Source: Allochromatium vinosum DSM 180 (GTDB taxonomy: Bacteria; Pseudomonadota; Gammaproteobacteria; Chromatiales; Chromatiaceae). From it: 64,000 nt of DNA. Each line of letters begins with the position of its first letter. Positions within the stretch are counted from its first letter, which is position 1. The stretch covers positions 1,465,154-1,529,153 of the forward strand of contig NC_013851.1 in the NCBI RefSeq assembly GCF_000025485.1, written 5' to 3'. Positions 36,668-44,843 of this stretch are shown here, one piece after another. The notes under the pieces were generated by a model, which was not told where the DNA came from, ran no database searches, and saw only the letters and a program-made list of their open reading frames with translations. A program made the translations under genes and the position numbers.

Positions 36668-37294
36668 TCATCGGTCGTGATCGTCAGCGGATTTTTGACC
36701 GATCTGCTCGGCGAACCGCTGGAGTTCCTCGGGCGTATTGAGATTACCGAACGCCTCGGGCTGGTCGCTGAAATCGGCCAGCGCGAGCCGATGGCTGCGC
36801 TGCCAGTCCTCGACCCGGCGACCGCCCTCGACCAGAAAGCGCTCGAGATCCTCGGCGAGCGCGACCGGCAGCAGTGCATGGACCGACTGCCGGCGCCGGC
36901 CATCCGTGGCCACGGCCAGTTCGGCGTCCTGCTCGACCAGTGCCGCGATCAGCCGCGCGGCGAGATCCGGCGGTGGCCGTGGAGCATCGCAGGGCAGGGT
37001 GAGTATCCAGTCGGTGCGGGCGGCGCGCATCCCGGCCAGGAATCCGGCCAGCGGACCCTGGTAGTCCGGTATCGAGTCGGTGATGACCGGATAGCCAAAC
37101 GTGGCATAGCGCTCCAGATGCCGGTTGGCGTTGATCAGCACGGGGCCGACCTGGGGGGCGAGGGCGGCGAGCGTCCAGGCGATCAGCGGCCGTCCGTCGA
37201 CCGGCAGCAGTCCCTTGTCCACGCCGCCCAGGCGTCGCGCACGACCGCCGGCCAGAACGACACCAGTCAGGGGCGCGGCGAGAGGTGAGGTCAT
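36668..37294 (-). CDS. mobA: Molybdenum cofactor guanylyltransferase
   Basis: 208 residues from ATG 37294. The nucleotidyltransferase signature VVLAGGRARRLGGVDKGLL at 12-30 is the MobA GTP-binding motif. It adds GMP to molybdopterin to make the MGD form used by DMSO-reductase-family enzymes; such an enzyme is encoded 2 kb away at 39186. The C-terminal RVEDWQRSHRLALADF is also typical. It is downstream of the pap gene on the same strand. Confidence 0.94.
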   Translation of the reverse strand: MTSPLAAPLTGVVLAGGRARRLGGVDKGLLPVDGRPLIAWTLAALAPQVGPVLINANRHLERYATFGYPVITDSIPDYQGPLAGFLAGMRAARTDWILTLPCDAPRPPPDLAARLIAALVEQDAELAVATDGRRRQSVHALLPVALAEDLERFLVEGGRRVEDWQRSHRLALADFSDQPEAFGNLNTPEELQRFAEQIGQKSADDHDR

Positions 37295-37357
37295 GGAGTC
37301 GTGCACCTGTGACAGGATGATCGAGCGTGACGGGGCAGGATGCCGCACCGAACGATT

Positions 37358-38938
37358 TCACCCGCCGCCAGTCTTCACCGGCTTGCCAGTGGCGGCCGGC
37401 TCGACGCGCTTCTCGCCACAGGGCAGATAGCCGGCGGTCGGTGCCGGCGGTCCCTTGAGCGCCTCGTTGAGCGCGTCGCAGACGGTGCGCAGCACCTTGA
37501 CGCGCGCATAGGGTTTGTCGTTGCCCTCGACCAGGGTCCAGCCGGCATGGCGCGTGCTGGTGCGCACGATCATCTCGTTGACGGCCTCCTTGTACTGCGG
37601 CCACTTCTCGCGATTGCGCCAGTCGTCCTCCGTGATCTTGTAGCGCTTGTAGGGCACCTCCTCGCGGTCCTTGAAACGCTTGAGCTGCTCGTCCTGGCTG
37701 ATGTGGATCCAGAATTTGACCAGCACGATACCGCTGTCGACGAGCTGTTCCTCGAAGCGGTTGATCTCTGAATAGGCACGGCGCCACGCGGACGCCCCGG
37801 CGAATCCCTCGACACGCTCGACCAGCACGCGCCCGTACCAGGAGCGGTCGTAGATCGTCATGAGGCCGGCGCGCGGGATGTGACGCCAGAAGCGCCACAG
37901 GTAGTGATGGGCCTTCTCTTCGTCGGTCGGCGCCGCGACCGGGATGGAGCGGTAGAGCCGTGCGTCGACGGCCTGGGTGATACGGCGGATGGCGCCGCCC
38001 TTGCCGCCGGCATCCATGCCCTCGAACACCAGCACGGCCGAACGCTGCTTGTTGTAGGCGCTCCAGGCCAGCTCGTTGAGTTCGGTCTGCAACCGCTTGA
38101 GTTCGCTCTTGTAGTCCTCGTGCGGCAGGGCCAGATCGAGGTCGAGCTGATCGAGCAGGGTGATCTGGGCGCTGTCGCTCTCGGGCAGTTCCGGGCTGGT
38201 CGGGGTGCCGTTGGCCTCGTTCGCTCCGCTCTCGGCCAGCCGCGAGCGGATGGCGTGCAACAGCGTCTTGCCGACGGTCAGGTCGCGATAGCGCCGGTCG
38301 CCGGCCTCGATCAGATACCAGGGCGCACTGCCACGGTCGGTATGCAGGATGACGCGCTCGGCCACCTGCTCGAAGGCGGCATAGTGCTCGGAGAACTTGC
38401 TCTTCTCCGGCAGCATCTTCCAGCGGCTGCGATCGTCGCGCGAGAGTTCCTTGAGCCGCGCCTTCTGGTCGGACTCGGACATGTGGAACCAGAACTTGAC
38501 GATCAGCGCCCCGTCCTGGACCAGCATCCGCTCGAAGTCGACGATGCGATTGAGTTCGCCGTCGAGTTCGGCGTCGCTGCACTGACCGCGAAAGCGATGC
38601 TCGATCGGCGTCTGGTACCAGCCGCCGAACAGGATCGAGATCTCGCCGCGCGGCGGCATGGCACGCCAGAAACGCCAGTAGCGGGGACGCTCGCGCTCTT
38701 CGTCGGACTCGTTCCAGAAGGCGAAGGTCTGCACGCCGCGCGTGTCGAGCCATTCGTTGAGCCGGTTGACCACCTCGCCCTTGCCGGCCGCCTCCACCCC
38801 GGAGACCAGCACGATCACCGGGATGTTGGTGTGCCGGAGTTCGCGCTGGACCTCCAGGAGCTGGGTGCGCAGTTCTTCCTGCTGCTCCTTGTAATCCTGC
38901 TTGCTGACCGAGCGGCCGACCTTCGTTGCCTCGAACAT
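37358..38938 (-). CDS. pap: Polyphosphate:AMP phosphotransferase, two-domain PPK2
   Basis: 526 residues with two PPK2 domains. Domain 1 has a Walker A-like loop GVEAAGKGE (47-55), but its Walker B is replaced by FGGWYQTP (about 104-111). Domain 2 has intact FEGMDAGGKGG (305-315) and YDRSWYGR (363-370). This is the class II PPK2 (PAP) layout; domain 2 phosphorylates AMP with polyphosphate, while domain 1 looks catalytically impaired. It is divergent from the molybdoenzyme operon, sharing a 247-bp intergenic region. Confidence 0.93.
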   Translation of the reverse strand: MFEATKVGRSVSKQDYKEQQEELRTQLLEVQRELRHTNIPVIVLVSGVEAAGKGEVVNRLNEWLDTRGVQTFAFWNESDEERERPRYWRFWRAMPPRGEISILFGGWYQTPIEHRFRGQCSDAELDGELNRIVDFERMLVQDGALIVKFWFHMSESDQKARLKELSRDDRSRWKMLPEKSKFSEHYAAFEQVAERVILHTDRGSAPWYLIEAGDRRYRDLTVGKTLLHAIRSRLAESGANEANGTPTSPELPESDSAQITLLDQLDLDLALPHEDYKSELKRLQTELNELAWSAYNKQRSAVLVFEGMDAGGKGGAIRRITQAVDARLYRSIPVAAPTDEEKAHHYLWRFWRHIPRAGLMTIYDRSWYGRVLVERVEGFAGASAWRRAYSEINRFEEQLVDSGIVLVKFWIHISQDEQLKRFKDREEVPYKRYKITEDDWRNREKWPQYKEAVNEMIVRTSTRHAGWTLVEGNDKPYARVKVLRTVCDALNEALKGPPAPTAGYLPCGEKRVEPAATGKPVKTGGG

Positions 38939-39026
38939 CTGTCGTGTCCTCTATGTGCTAGTCGCGGCGAGCTTGCCATATCGGTTGGGGTGTTGTCTGC
39001 ACGGCGGGACCGCCAGCGCTCCACAC

Positions 39027-39040
39027 TTGACCCATATCAA
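39027..39040. promoter_or_regulatory. FNR/ANR-like box upstream of molybdoenzyme operon
   Basis: TTGACCCATATCAA differs from the FNR consensus TTGATNNNNATCAA at one position. It lies 146 bp before the ATG at 39186 and 89 bp before the divergent pap start. A TAGAAT hexamer follows at 39046-39051, too close for class II activation from that -10, so the exact promoter geometry is unresolved. Confidence 0.5.
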
Positions 39041-39185
39041 CCAATTAGAATCTTCCGATGGACCTCGAACGGGCGCTTGCCGTAATGTTGCCGACCGGCC
39101 CACGCTTGCCGTCTGAATCGCGCAAGACCCCCTAATCCCGTGGCCAAGACCCGGGCTCCTATCGACCACCTCGGAGGACATCCTC

Positions 39186-41960
39186 ATGGCTTGGAGCATT
39201 CCACGCCTCTCCCGCCGTGCCTTCCTCAAAACCACAGGCTACGGCGCGGCCGGGCTGACACTCCTGTCGCCGGCCACCCAGTTCGTCAAGACCGCCGCCG
39301 CCAAGGATGAGACCATCGAAGAGGTCTCCTACAGCATCTGCAACTTCTGCTCCTCGGTGTGCAATCTCAAGGTCACGACCCACACCCGCAACGGCGAGAA
39401 GCGCGTCGTCAAGCTCGACGGCAATCCGCATTCGACCCTCAACCGCGGCAAGATCTGCGCGCGCGGTCAGTCCGGACTGCGCCAGACCTACGACACCGAC
39501 CGGCTCAAGACGCCCCTGATCCGCGTCGAGGGTTCCAAGCGCGGCGAATACGCCTTCCGCGCCGCGAGTTGGGAGGAGGCCTACGACTACATCGCCCGAA
39601 AGACCCAGGCGGCCGCGATCCAGCCCTGGGAGTGGACCATGGTCGGCGGCTGGACCTCATGCGTGTTCTACATGAGCTGGGCGGTGCCCTTCGCCATGGC
39701 CAACGAGGTGCCCAACATCGTCGCCTCGCCGATGCAGCACTGCGTCACCACGGGGCACCTGGGCACGGATCTCGTCACCGGCAACTTCAACATCCACGAC
39801 GAGATGCTGCCGGACTTCGACAATGCCAAGTACATCCTCTTCATGGGCAACAACGCCTCCATCGGCGCGGTCTCGACCTGCCGCATGGTGCGTTTCGCCC
39901 AGGGGCGCAAAAAGGGCGCCAAGATCGTCGCACTCGACCCGCGCCGCTCGGAGACGGCGGCCAAGGCGGATGAATGGATCCAGATCCGCCCCGGAACCGA
40001 CCTGCCGTTCCTGCTGGCGATGATGCGCATCCTGATGGACGAGGGACTGTACGACGCGGCGTTCCTGCGCAAGCACACCAATATGCCGTTCCTCGCCTAT
40101 CGCGACGAGACCGGCGAGCTGCGATTGCTGACCGACGAGCAGGGGCGGCCCAGGGTGCGGGTCGAGGGCCGTGACGAGGTGCGCACGGTCGCCGCCTTCA
40201 GCAACGACAATACCGTCGATGTCGACGGCAACGCCTTCACCCCGGCGCTCAAGACCCCCAAGGATTACAGCCTCGACGGACGGGCGGTGATGACGGTGTT
40301 CGAGGCCCAGCTCCAGGAACTCGAACCCTACACCGCCAAATGGGCCGCCGACATCACCGGCATCGACGCCGAGGTGATCGAGCGCATCGCCCATGAGTTC
40401 GGCACCACGCGCCCGGCGATCATCGATCCGGGCTGGCATGGCGCGCGTTACGGCAACATCATGATGACGCGCCGCGTCCAGGCCATGATCCAGGCGCTCA
40501 CCGGCGGACTCGATCGCGTCGGCGGCTGGATGAACTCCGCCGAGGTCCATCACAAGGCCGCGCGTATGTACGAGGCCATGGAGCACGGCTATGAGATGGG
40601 CTCGCCGCTGGCCACGCTCGCCGGCATGGCCTTTGCCAAGATGGTGATCGGCGCGCTGTCGAAGCGCGAGAACTTCTCGCACGGGCGTCCGGGTTGGACC
40701 TGGGCCTGGAACGCGCAGGAGAAGGCCGCCGGGCACTTCAGTGTCGCCCTGCCGGTGATGACCGAATCCGGGTTGCGCGAGTCGGTCGAGGGTCGTGTGC
40801 AGTTCAACGGCGAGCCGTATCTGACGCGCGCCTTCCTGATCAACGCCTCCAATCCGGTGCGTCACTATTATCCCGACTCGCGCTGGAAGGAGACCCTGAG
40901 TCACGAAAACGTCGAGCTGGTGGTGATGATCGAGGTGCTGCCTTCGGACACCGCGCCCTATGCCGACGTCATCCTGCCCAACACCACCTATCTGGAACGC
41001 GACGAGCCGACCCTCTACGGCAACGGCGTCAACCATGATCTGGCGCTGACCACGCGCTATGCCGCCATCCCCCCGCTCTACGACACCGAGGAGACGGCCG
41101 ACATCCTGCTCAAGATGACCGAGATCATCTCGGGCAACACCGACACCTTCCACGACTGGGTCGAGAAGCTGACGGGCCTCAAGGCCGCGCCGATCAAGGC
41201 CGCGCTCGAACGCAACCGTCAGACCATGAAGAAGGGCGCCTATCAGCTCGCCTGCCGCGAGGTCGCCTTCAATCAGGCCGCCGAACGGCTCGGCGTGACG
41301 CCCGACCACATCGATCGCGTGCTGCGCGCCAAGGGCGTCTATCACGAACTCGACCGCGAGCAGATCCTCGAAGAGCACGCCATGCCCTGGCGGATGCCGG
41401 TGCCGACCGAGAGCGGACGGGTCGAGTTCTTCTCCAGCCTGATGCGCCAGTTGCGCGACGGCGGTCACACCGCGCCCAACTTCAACGTGCTCGCCGCCAA
41501 TGTCCCGATCCAGTTGCGCTCCGGCTCGCCGCGCGAGATCGCCGCACCGCTGGCCAAGGACGAGTTCTATTTCACCTATGGCAAGACGCCGACCGTCTCG
41601 CACGCCTCGACCAACAGCAACAATCCGGTGCTCTCGGCGATCAACGAGTTCAAGAGCGACGTTTACAAAGGCGTCTGGATCCATCCGGAGCGCGCCAGTC
41701 GGCTCGGGATCGCGATGGGCGATCCGATCCAGTTGACCAACACCCAGTCCGGCCAGCAGACCACGGGCAACGCCTATGTGACGCGCCTGATCCATCCGGA
41801 CGTCATCTTCGTCTACAGTTCGTTCGGCGTCGAGAACAAGGCCCTGTCGCGCACCCACGGCGACGGCACCGCCACCAGCAAGCTCATCCCCTATCAGGTC
41901 GAGCCGGTGGTCGCGGGCTTCCGCTCACAGGAGTTCACCGTCCGCGTCAACCGGGCCTGA
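39186..41960 (+). CDS. Periplasmic molybdopterin oxidoreductase, PsrA/PhsA-type catalytic subunit
   Basis: 924 residues. A Tat signal (SRRAFLKTTG at 9-18) exports the folded protein. The [4Fe-4S] site is Cys52, Cys55, Cys59 and Cys91; the likely Mo ligand is Cys186 in SPMQHCVTTGH. It belongs to the bis-MGD DMSO-reductase family nearest in layout to polysulfide, thiosulfate or sulfur reductases; tetrathionate or arsenic enzymes (e.g. Arx) share this gene order and cannot be excluded. It is not the cytoplasmic sulfite enzyme SoeA, which in Allochromatium lacks a Tat signal to my knowledge. First gene of a five-gene run. Confidence 0.9.
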   Translation: MAWSIPRLSRRAFLKTTGYGAAGLTLLSPATQFVKTAAAKDETIEEVSYSICNFCSSVCNLKVTTHTRNGEKRVVKLDGNPHSTLNRGKICARGQSGLRQTYDTDRLKTPLIRVEGSKRGEYAFRAASWEEAYDYIARKTQAAAIQPWEWTMVGGWTSCVFYMSWAVPFAMANEVPNIVASPMQHCVTTGHLGTDLVTGNFNIHDEMLPDFDNAKYILFMGNNASIGAVSTCRMVRFAQGRKKGAKIVALDPRRSETAAKADEWIQIRPGTDLPFLLAMMRILMDEGLYDAAFLRKHTNMPFLAYRDETGELRLLTDEQGRPRVRVEGRDEVRTVAAFSNDNTVDVDGNAFTPALKTPKDYSLDGRAVMTVFEAQLQELEPYTAKWAADITGIDAEVIERIAHEFGTTRPAIIDPGWHGARYGNIMMTRRVQAMIQALTGGLDRVGGWMNSAEVHHKAARMYEAMEHGYEMGSPLATLAGMAFAKMVIGALSKRENFSHGRPGWTWAWNAQEKAAGHFSVALPVMTESGLRESVEGRVQFNGEPYLTRAFLINASNPVRHYYPDSRWKETLSHENVELVVMIEVLPSDTAPYADVILPNTTYLERDEPTLYGNGVNHDLALTTRYAAIPPLYDTEETADILLKMTEIISGNTDTFHDWVEKLTGLKAAPIKAALERNRQTMKKGAYQLACREVAFNQAAERLGVTPDHIDRVLRAKGVYHELDREQILEEHAMPWRMPVPTESGRVEFFSSLMRQLRDGGHTAPNFNVLAANVPIQLRSGSPREIAAPLAKDEFYFTYGKTPTVSHASTNSNNPVLSAINEFKSDVYKGVWIHPERASRLGIAMGDPIQLTNTQSGQQTTGNAYVTRLIHPDVIFVYSSFGVENKALSRTHGDGTATSKLIPYQVEPVVAGFRSQEFTVRVNRA

Positions 41961-41976
41961 AGGAGGATTCTGATCC

Positions 41977-42594
41977 ATGACTCACTATGCGATGGTCATC
42001 GACCTCAACACCTGCGTCGGCTGCAATGCCTGCATGGCCGCCTGCGCGATGGAGAACCAGACCCCGGTCTGGGACAAGAACAAGTGGCGCACCTATGTGC
42101 ACGACAAGGAGATCGGTGTCGGCTCGGACGTGCAGCGGCGTTTCTTCCCGCGGCTGTGCAACCACTGCGACAACCCGCCCTGCATGACCGTCTGTCCGAC
42201 CGGCGCGACCCAGAAGAAGGCCAACGGCATCGTCTTCGTCGATCAGGAACTGTGCATGGGCTGCGGCGCCTGCGCCATGGCCTGTCCCTATCATGCGCGC
42301 GTTCCGGTCACGCGGCGCGACATGCGCCAGGGACGCGAGTTCTATGGTTCGGACTATCGACGCACCAGTCCCAGCATGGACAAGTGTTCCTTCTGCGATC
42401 ATCTGGTCGAGCAGGGCCGCAAACCGGCCTGTGTCGAGACCTGCGTCGGCTACGCGCGGATGTTCGGCGATCTCGACGACCCCAATGATCCGGTGGCCCA
42501 GATGGTGGCGAGCGGCGCGGCACGGGCGCTGATGCCGCACATCGGCACCCGGCCCAATGTTTACTACATCGACGATATCCGCTGGAGGGGCTGA
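41977..42594 (+). CDS. Four-cluster ferredoxin electron-transfer subunit (PsrB-like)
   Basis: 205 residues with four complete Cys motifs: CVGCNACMAAC, CNHCDNPPCMTVC, CMGCGACAMAC and CSFCDHLVEQGRKPAC, the standard 4x[4Fe-4S] DmsB/PsrB arrangement. It carries electrons between the molybdenum subunit and the quinone-facing anchor. No signal peptide, so it is exported piggyback with the Tat-carrying catalytic subunit. An AGGAGG ribosome site precedes ATG 41977, 16 bp after the catalytic subunit. Confidence 0.95.
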   Translation: MTHYAMVIDLNTCVGCNACMAACAMENQTPVWDKNKWRTYVHDKEIGVGSDVQRRFFPRLCNHCDNPPCMTVCPTGATQKKANGIVFVDQELCMGCGACAMACPYHARVPVTRRDMRQGREFYGSDYRRTSPSMDKCSFCDHLVEQGRKPACVETCVGYARMFGDLDDPNDPVAQMVASGAARALMPHIGTRPNVYYIDDIRWRG

Positions 42595-42597
42595 ACG

Positions 42598-43557
42598 ATG
42601 GACGTCAACATGACCTATGCGACCCAGGACATGTGGACCTGGTGGCTCGCCATCTATCTCTACTTCGGCGGTCTGGGCGCGGCGACGCTGGCCGTGACCT
42701 TTCTGACCGATATGTATCTCAAGCCCAATCGCGCGCTGGTGATCTGGGGCGCGGGCGCGGGCGTGGTGCTGCTGGCGCTCGGTTCGCTGATGCTGTTCGG
42801 CCATCTGCTCGACAAGACGGCGGTGCTGACCGTGCTCAATCCGCTGGCGCTGTTCAACCAGTCGAGCGCCTGGATCGCCTGGGGCACCCAGTTCATCATC
42901 TGGATGATGGTCTGGGGCGTGCTCTACGCGCTGCCCTATGTGCGCGAGACCGAGTTTCCGCATAAGGTGCCGGTGATCCGCGACCTGATCGACAAACCGT
43001 TCGTCATCGGCACCTCCAGGCTGGTGCAGCGGTTCCATCGCAGTGTCGGCTGGCTGGCGGTCATCAATGGGGTGGGTGTGGCCGTGTATACCGGACTGCT
43101 GCTGCAATCCTTCCCGGCGGTGGCGTTGTGGCACAATCCGGCGGTACCGCTGCTGTTCACGGTCTCGGCCTTCTCGACCGCGATGGCGTTTCTGCTGGTC
43201 CTGATGTATACGCTGCTGCACGATCAGGCCGATGAGCACGTTCGGGTGCTCTATGAGCGCATCGACCTGGTGCTGATCGCCGCCGAGCTGGTGATCCTGT
43301 TCTCGCTCTACCAGTATCTCAAGAACGGCTCGGAGTCCGGCGTGCGTTCGATGGAGCTGCTGTGGAACGACTACGGCTGGCTGATCGGCTTCATCGGCTT
43401 CGGTCTGATCGTGCCCTTCCTGCTCGAACTCAAGGGCGTGATGCGCGGCTGGGCCAGCCGGGTGCCGATCCTGACGGCGGCCGTGCTGGTGCTGGCGGGC
43501 GGCTATCTGCTGCGGCATTACTTCATGTATGCCGGGGTCTACGCCTATCCCTGGTGA
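42598..43557 (+). CDS. NrfD/PsrC-family quinone-interacting membrane anchor
   Basis: 319 residues with about eight or nine membrane helices and the NrfD pattern (YLYFGGLGAATLAVTFLTDMY; GWLAVINGVGVAVYTGLLLQ). It anchors the ferredoxin and catalytic subunits and exchanges electrons with the quinone pool. It starts 3 bp after the ferredoxin gene. An intergenic hairpin repeat (43579-43610) separates it from the chaperone genes. Confidence 0.94.
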   Translation: MDVNMTYATQDMWTWWLAIYLYFGGLGAATLAVTFLTDMYLKPNRALVIWGAGAGVVLLALGSLMLFGHLLDKTAVLTVLNPLALFNQSSAWIAWGTQFIIWMMVWGVLYALPYVRETEFPHKVPVIRDLIDKPFVIGTSRLVQRFHRSVGWLAVINGVGVAVYTGLLLQSFPAVALWHNPAVPLLFTVSAFSTAMAFLLVLMYTLLHDQADEHVRVLYERIDLVLIAAELVILFSLYQYLKNGSESGVRSMELLWNDYGWLIGFIGFGLIVPFLLELKGVMRGWASRVPILTAAVLVLAGGYLLRHYFMYAGVYAYPW

Positions 43558-43578
43558 GGAGTTTTTTTCACCGAGGAA

Positions 43579-43610
43579 CGAACCGCATCGATTGCGAATG
43601 ATGCGGTTCG
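43579..43610. repeat. Intergenic inverted repeat, REP-like
   Basis: A perfect 11-bp inverted repeat (43579-43589, 43600-43610) with a 10-nt loop lies between the NrfD and TorD genes. The sequence GATGCGGTTCGCTACGCTCA that follows resembles a short repeat seen dispersed in many proteobacterial genomes (from memory), and its second arm (43620-43626) pairs imperfectly with 43600-43606. No U-tract, so more likely an mRNA-stability or repeat element than a terminator. Confidence 0.6.
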
Positions 43611-43666
43611 CTACGCTCACCACATCCTACGAGGATCGTTTTCTGGAAATCACTCAAGACCAGTCC

Positions 43667-44239
43667 ATGACATTCGACCGAGACCCAAGCCATTTGCGCC
43701 GGCTGGCGATGCTATTGGCGATGCCGGAGGCGGGCGCATTGGAGGCGCTGCGCGAGATCTCCAGCCAGGAACCCTGGTTGTCCGAACCCATCGCCGAGCT
43801 GGAGTCCCTGCCGCTGGAGCGCTGGCAGGCCGAACATACCCGGCTGTTCGTCAGCGGCTACCCCAAGACACCCTGTCCGCCCTTCGAGTCGGCCTATCGG
43901 CAGGGCAACATGGGCGGCACGGCGATGCAGGATCTCCAGGGACTCTATCGGCGTGCCGGTCTGGAGTCGGGCGAGGTGCCGCCCGACTATCTGGGCACGC
44001 AACTGGAGTTTGCGGCCTATCTGCTCGATGTCGCGCCGGGGGAGGGCGACGCTGACTGTCCGGCCGGCGCACTCACCGCCGAGCTATGGGACGAACATCT
44101 GTGCCGGTGGCTGCCGCGTTTTGCCCGCGATCTGCACACCCAGGCCGAATTGATGCTCTATCGCGGACTCGGCGAGCGTTTGGCATGTCTCTGTCCGGCG
44201 GACGACGATCAAACGTCGGAGCATCCGGATGACGCCTGA
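43667..44239 (+). CDS. TorD/DmsD-family molybdoenzyme chaperone
   Basis: 190 residues from ATG 43667, all helical, with the family motif YPKTPCPPFESAY. These chaperones bind the Tat signal and apo catalytic subunit before cofactor insertion. Upstream in-frame ATGs (43598, 43601) lie inside the hairpin repeat, so the later start is preferred though its ribosome site is weak. It overlaps the next gene by 11 bp. Confidence 0.88.
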   Translation: MTFDRDPSHLRRLAMLLAMPEAGALEALREISSQEPWLSEPIAELESLPLERWQAEHTRLFVSGYPKTPCPPFESAYRQGNMGGTAMQDLQGLYRRAGLESGEVPPDYLGTQLEFAAYLLDVAPGEGDADCPAGALTAELWDEHLCRWLPRFARDLHTQAELMLYRGLGERLACLCPADDDQTSEHPDDA

Positions 44240-44789
44240 AGCCGCCTGGCGCCTCTGTTCCGAAGAGCTGGACGAAGAGCAGGCGCTGAGCGCGGCGGTC
44301 ATCGCGATCCATGAGCGCCTCCTCAGAGAAACGCTGGCGGGCGATCCCATGCTCAATCTCGCCCTGCCGGTCGAAGTCCGCGCCCTGCGTCGCGTCGAGG
44401 ACTGGCGCGTACTGCTGGTGCTGACGCCCTGGATGCTGGCGCGTCTGCTGTTCCCCGACCGGCCGCCGCCGCTGGCACTGCCCGAGGGGTGGTCGGCCGC
44501 CGAGCGCGCGGATGCCGAGTATCTGGTCCTGGGGCCGCGTCTGGGCTTCGCGCTGTTCGGCCAGTCGCAACAGGCCCACCTCGGTTATCACGACCGGCTC
44601 GGGCACTATCTGCTGCAACCGCTGTGTCTGAACATGGAACCCTACCGCGATGCCGATGCCGTCTTCGAGCACTGGAGCGAGGTCATCCGCGTGCGCGACG
44701 AGAACATGGAGGCCGCACGCCGCGATTGCCCGATGCAGAAAGAGATCTCGCGGCGCGAGCTCTTCCGGCGCCTGAAGCCTGAACGCTAG
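44229..44789 (+). CDS. HybE-like hydrogenase-assembly chaperone domain protein
   Basis: 186 residues resembling HybE, a chaperone for Tat-exported [NiFe]-hydrogenase and related substrates: LALPVEVRALRRVEDWRVLLVLTPWMLARLL, then a C-terminal CPMQKEISRRELFRRL. A hydrogenase is not in the window, so it presumably serves the molybdoenzyme (inference). It overlaps the TorD gene by 11 bp, indicating co-translation. Confidence 0.8.
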   Translation: MTPEAAWRLCSEELDEEQALSAAVIAIHERLLRETLAGDPMLNLALPVEVRALRRVEDWRVLLVLTPWMLARLLFPDRPPPLALPEGWSAAERADAEYLVLGPRLGFALFGQSQQAHLGYHDRLGHYLLQPLCLNMEPYRDADAVFEHWSEVIRVRDENMEAARRDCPMQKEISRRELFRRLKPER

Positions 44790-44843
44790 CGTCCCGGCCG
44801 AATCCTGCAACCACCAGCTGATGTCGATGAGATTGGGCCTGAG

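Noticed and set aside
39046-39051. TAGAAT as the -10 element activated by the FNR-like box
   Set aside because: The box centre would be near -24 from its start, which fits repression but not activation, so the functional promoter is left open.
39657-41858. A 733-codon antisense open frame
   Set aside because: It lies wholly opposite the molybdoenzyme gene, has Arg/His/Gly-rich composition typical of GC-rich shadows, and shows no domain.
39186-43557. SoeABC sulfite-oxidising enzyme
   Set aside because: The catalytic subunit carries a Tat signal and so should be periplasmic, while SoeABC is a cytoplasm-facing enzyme.
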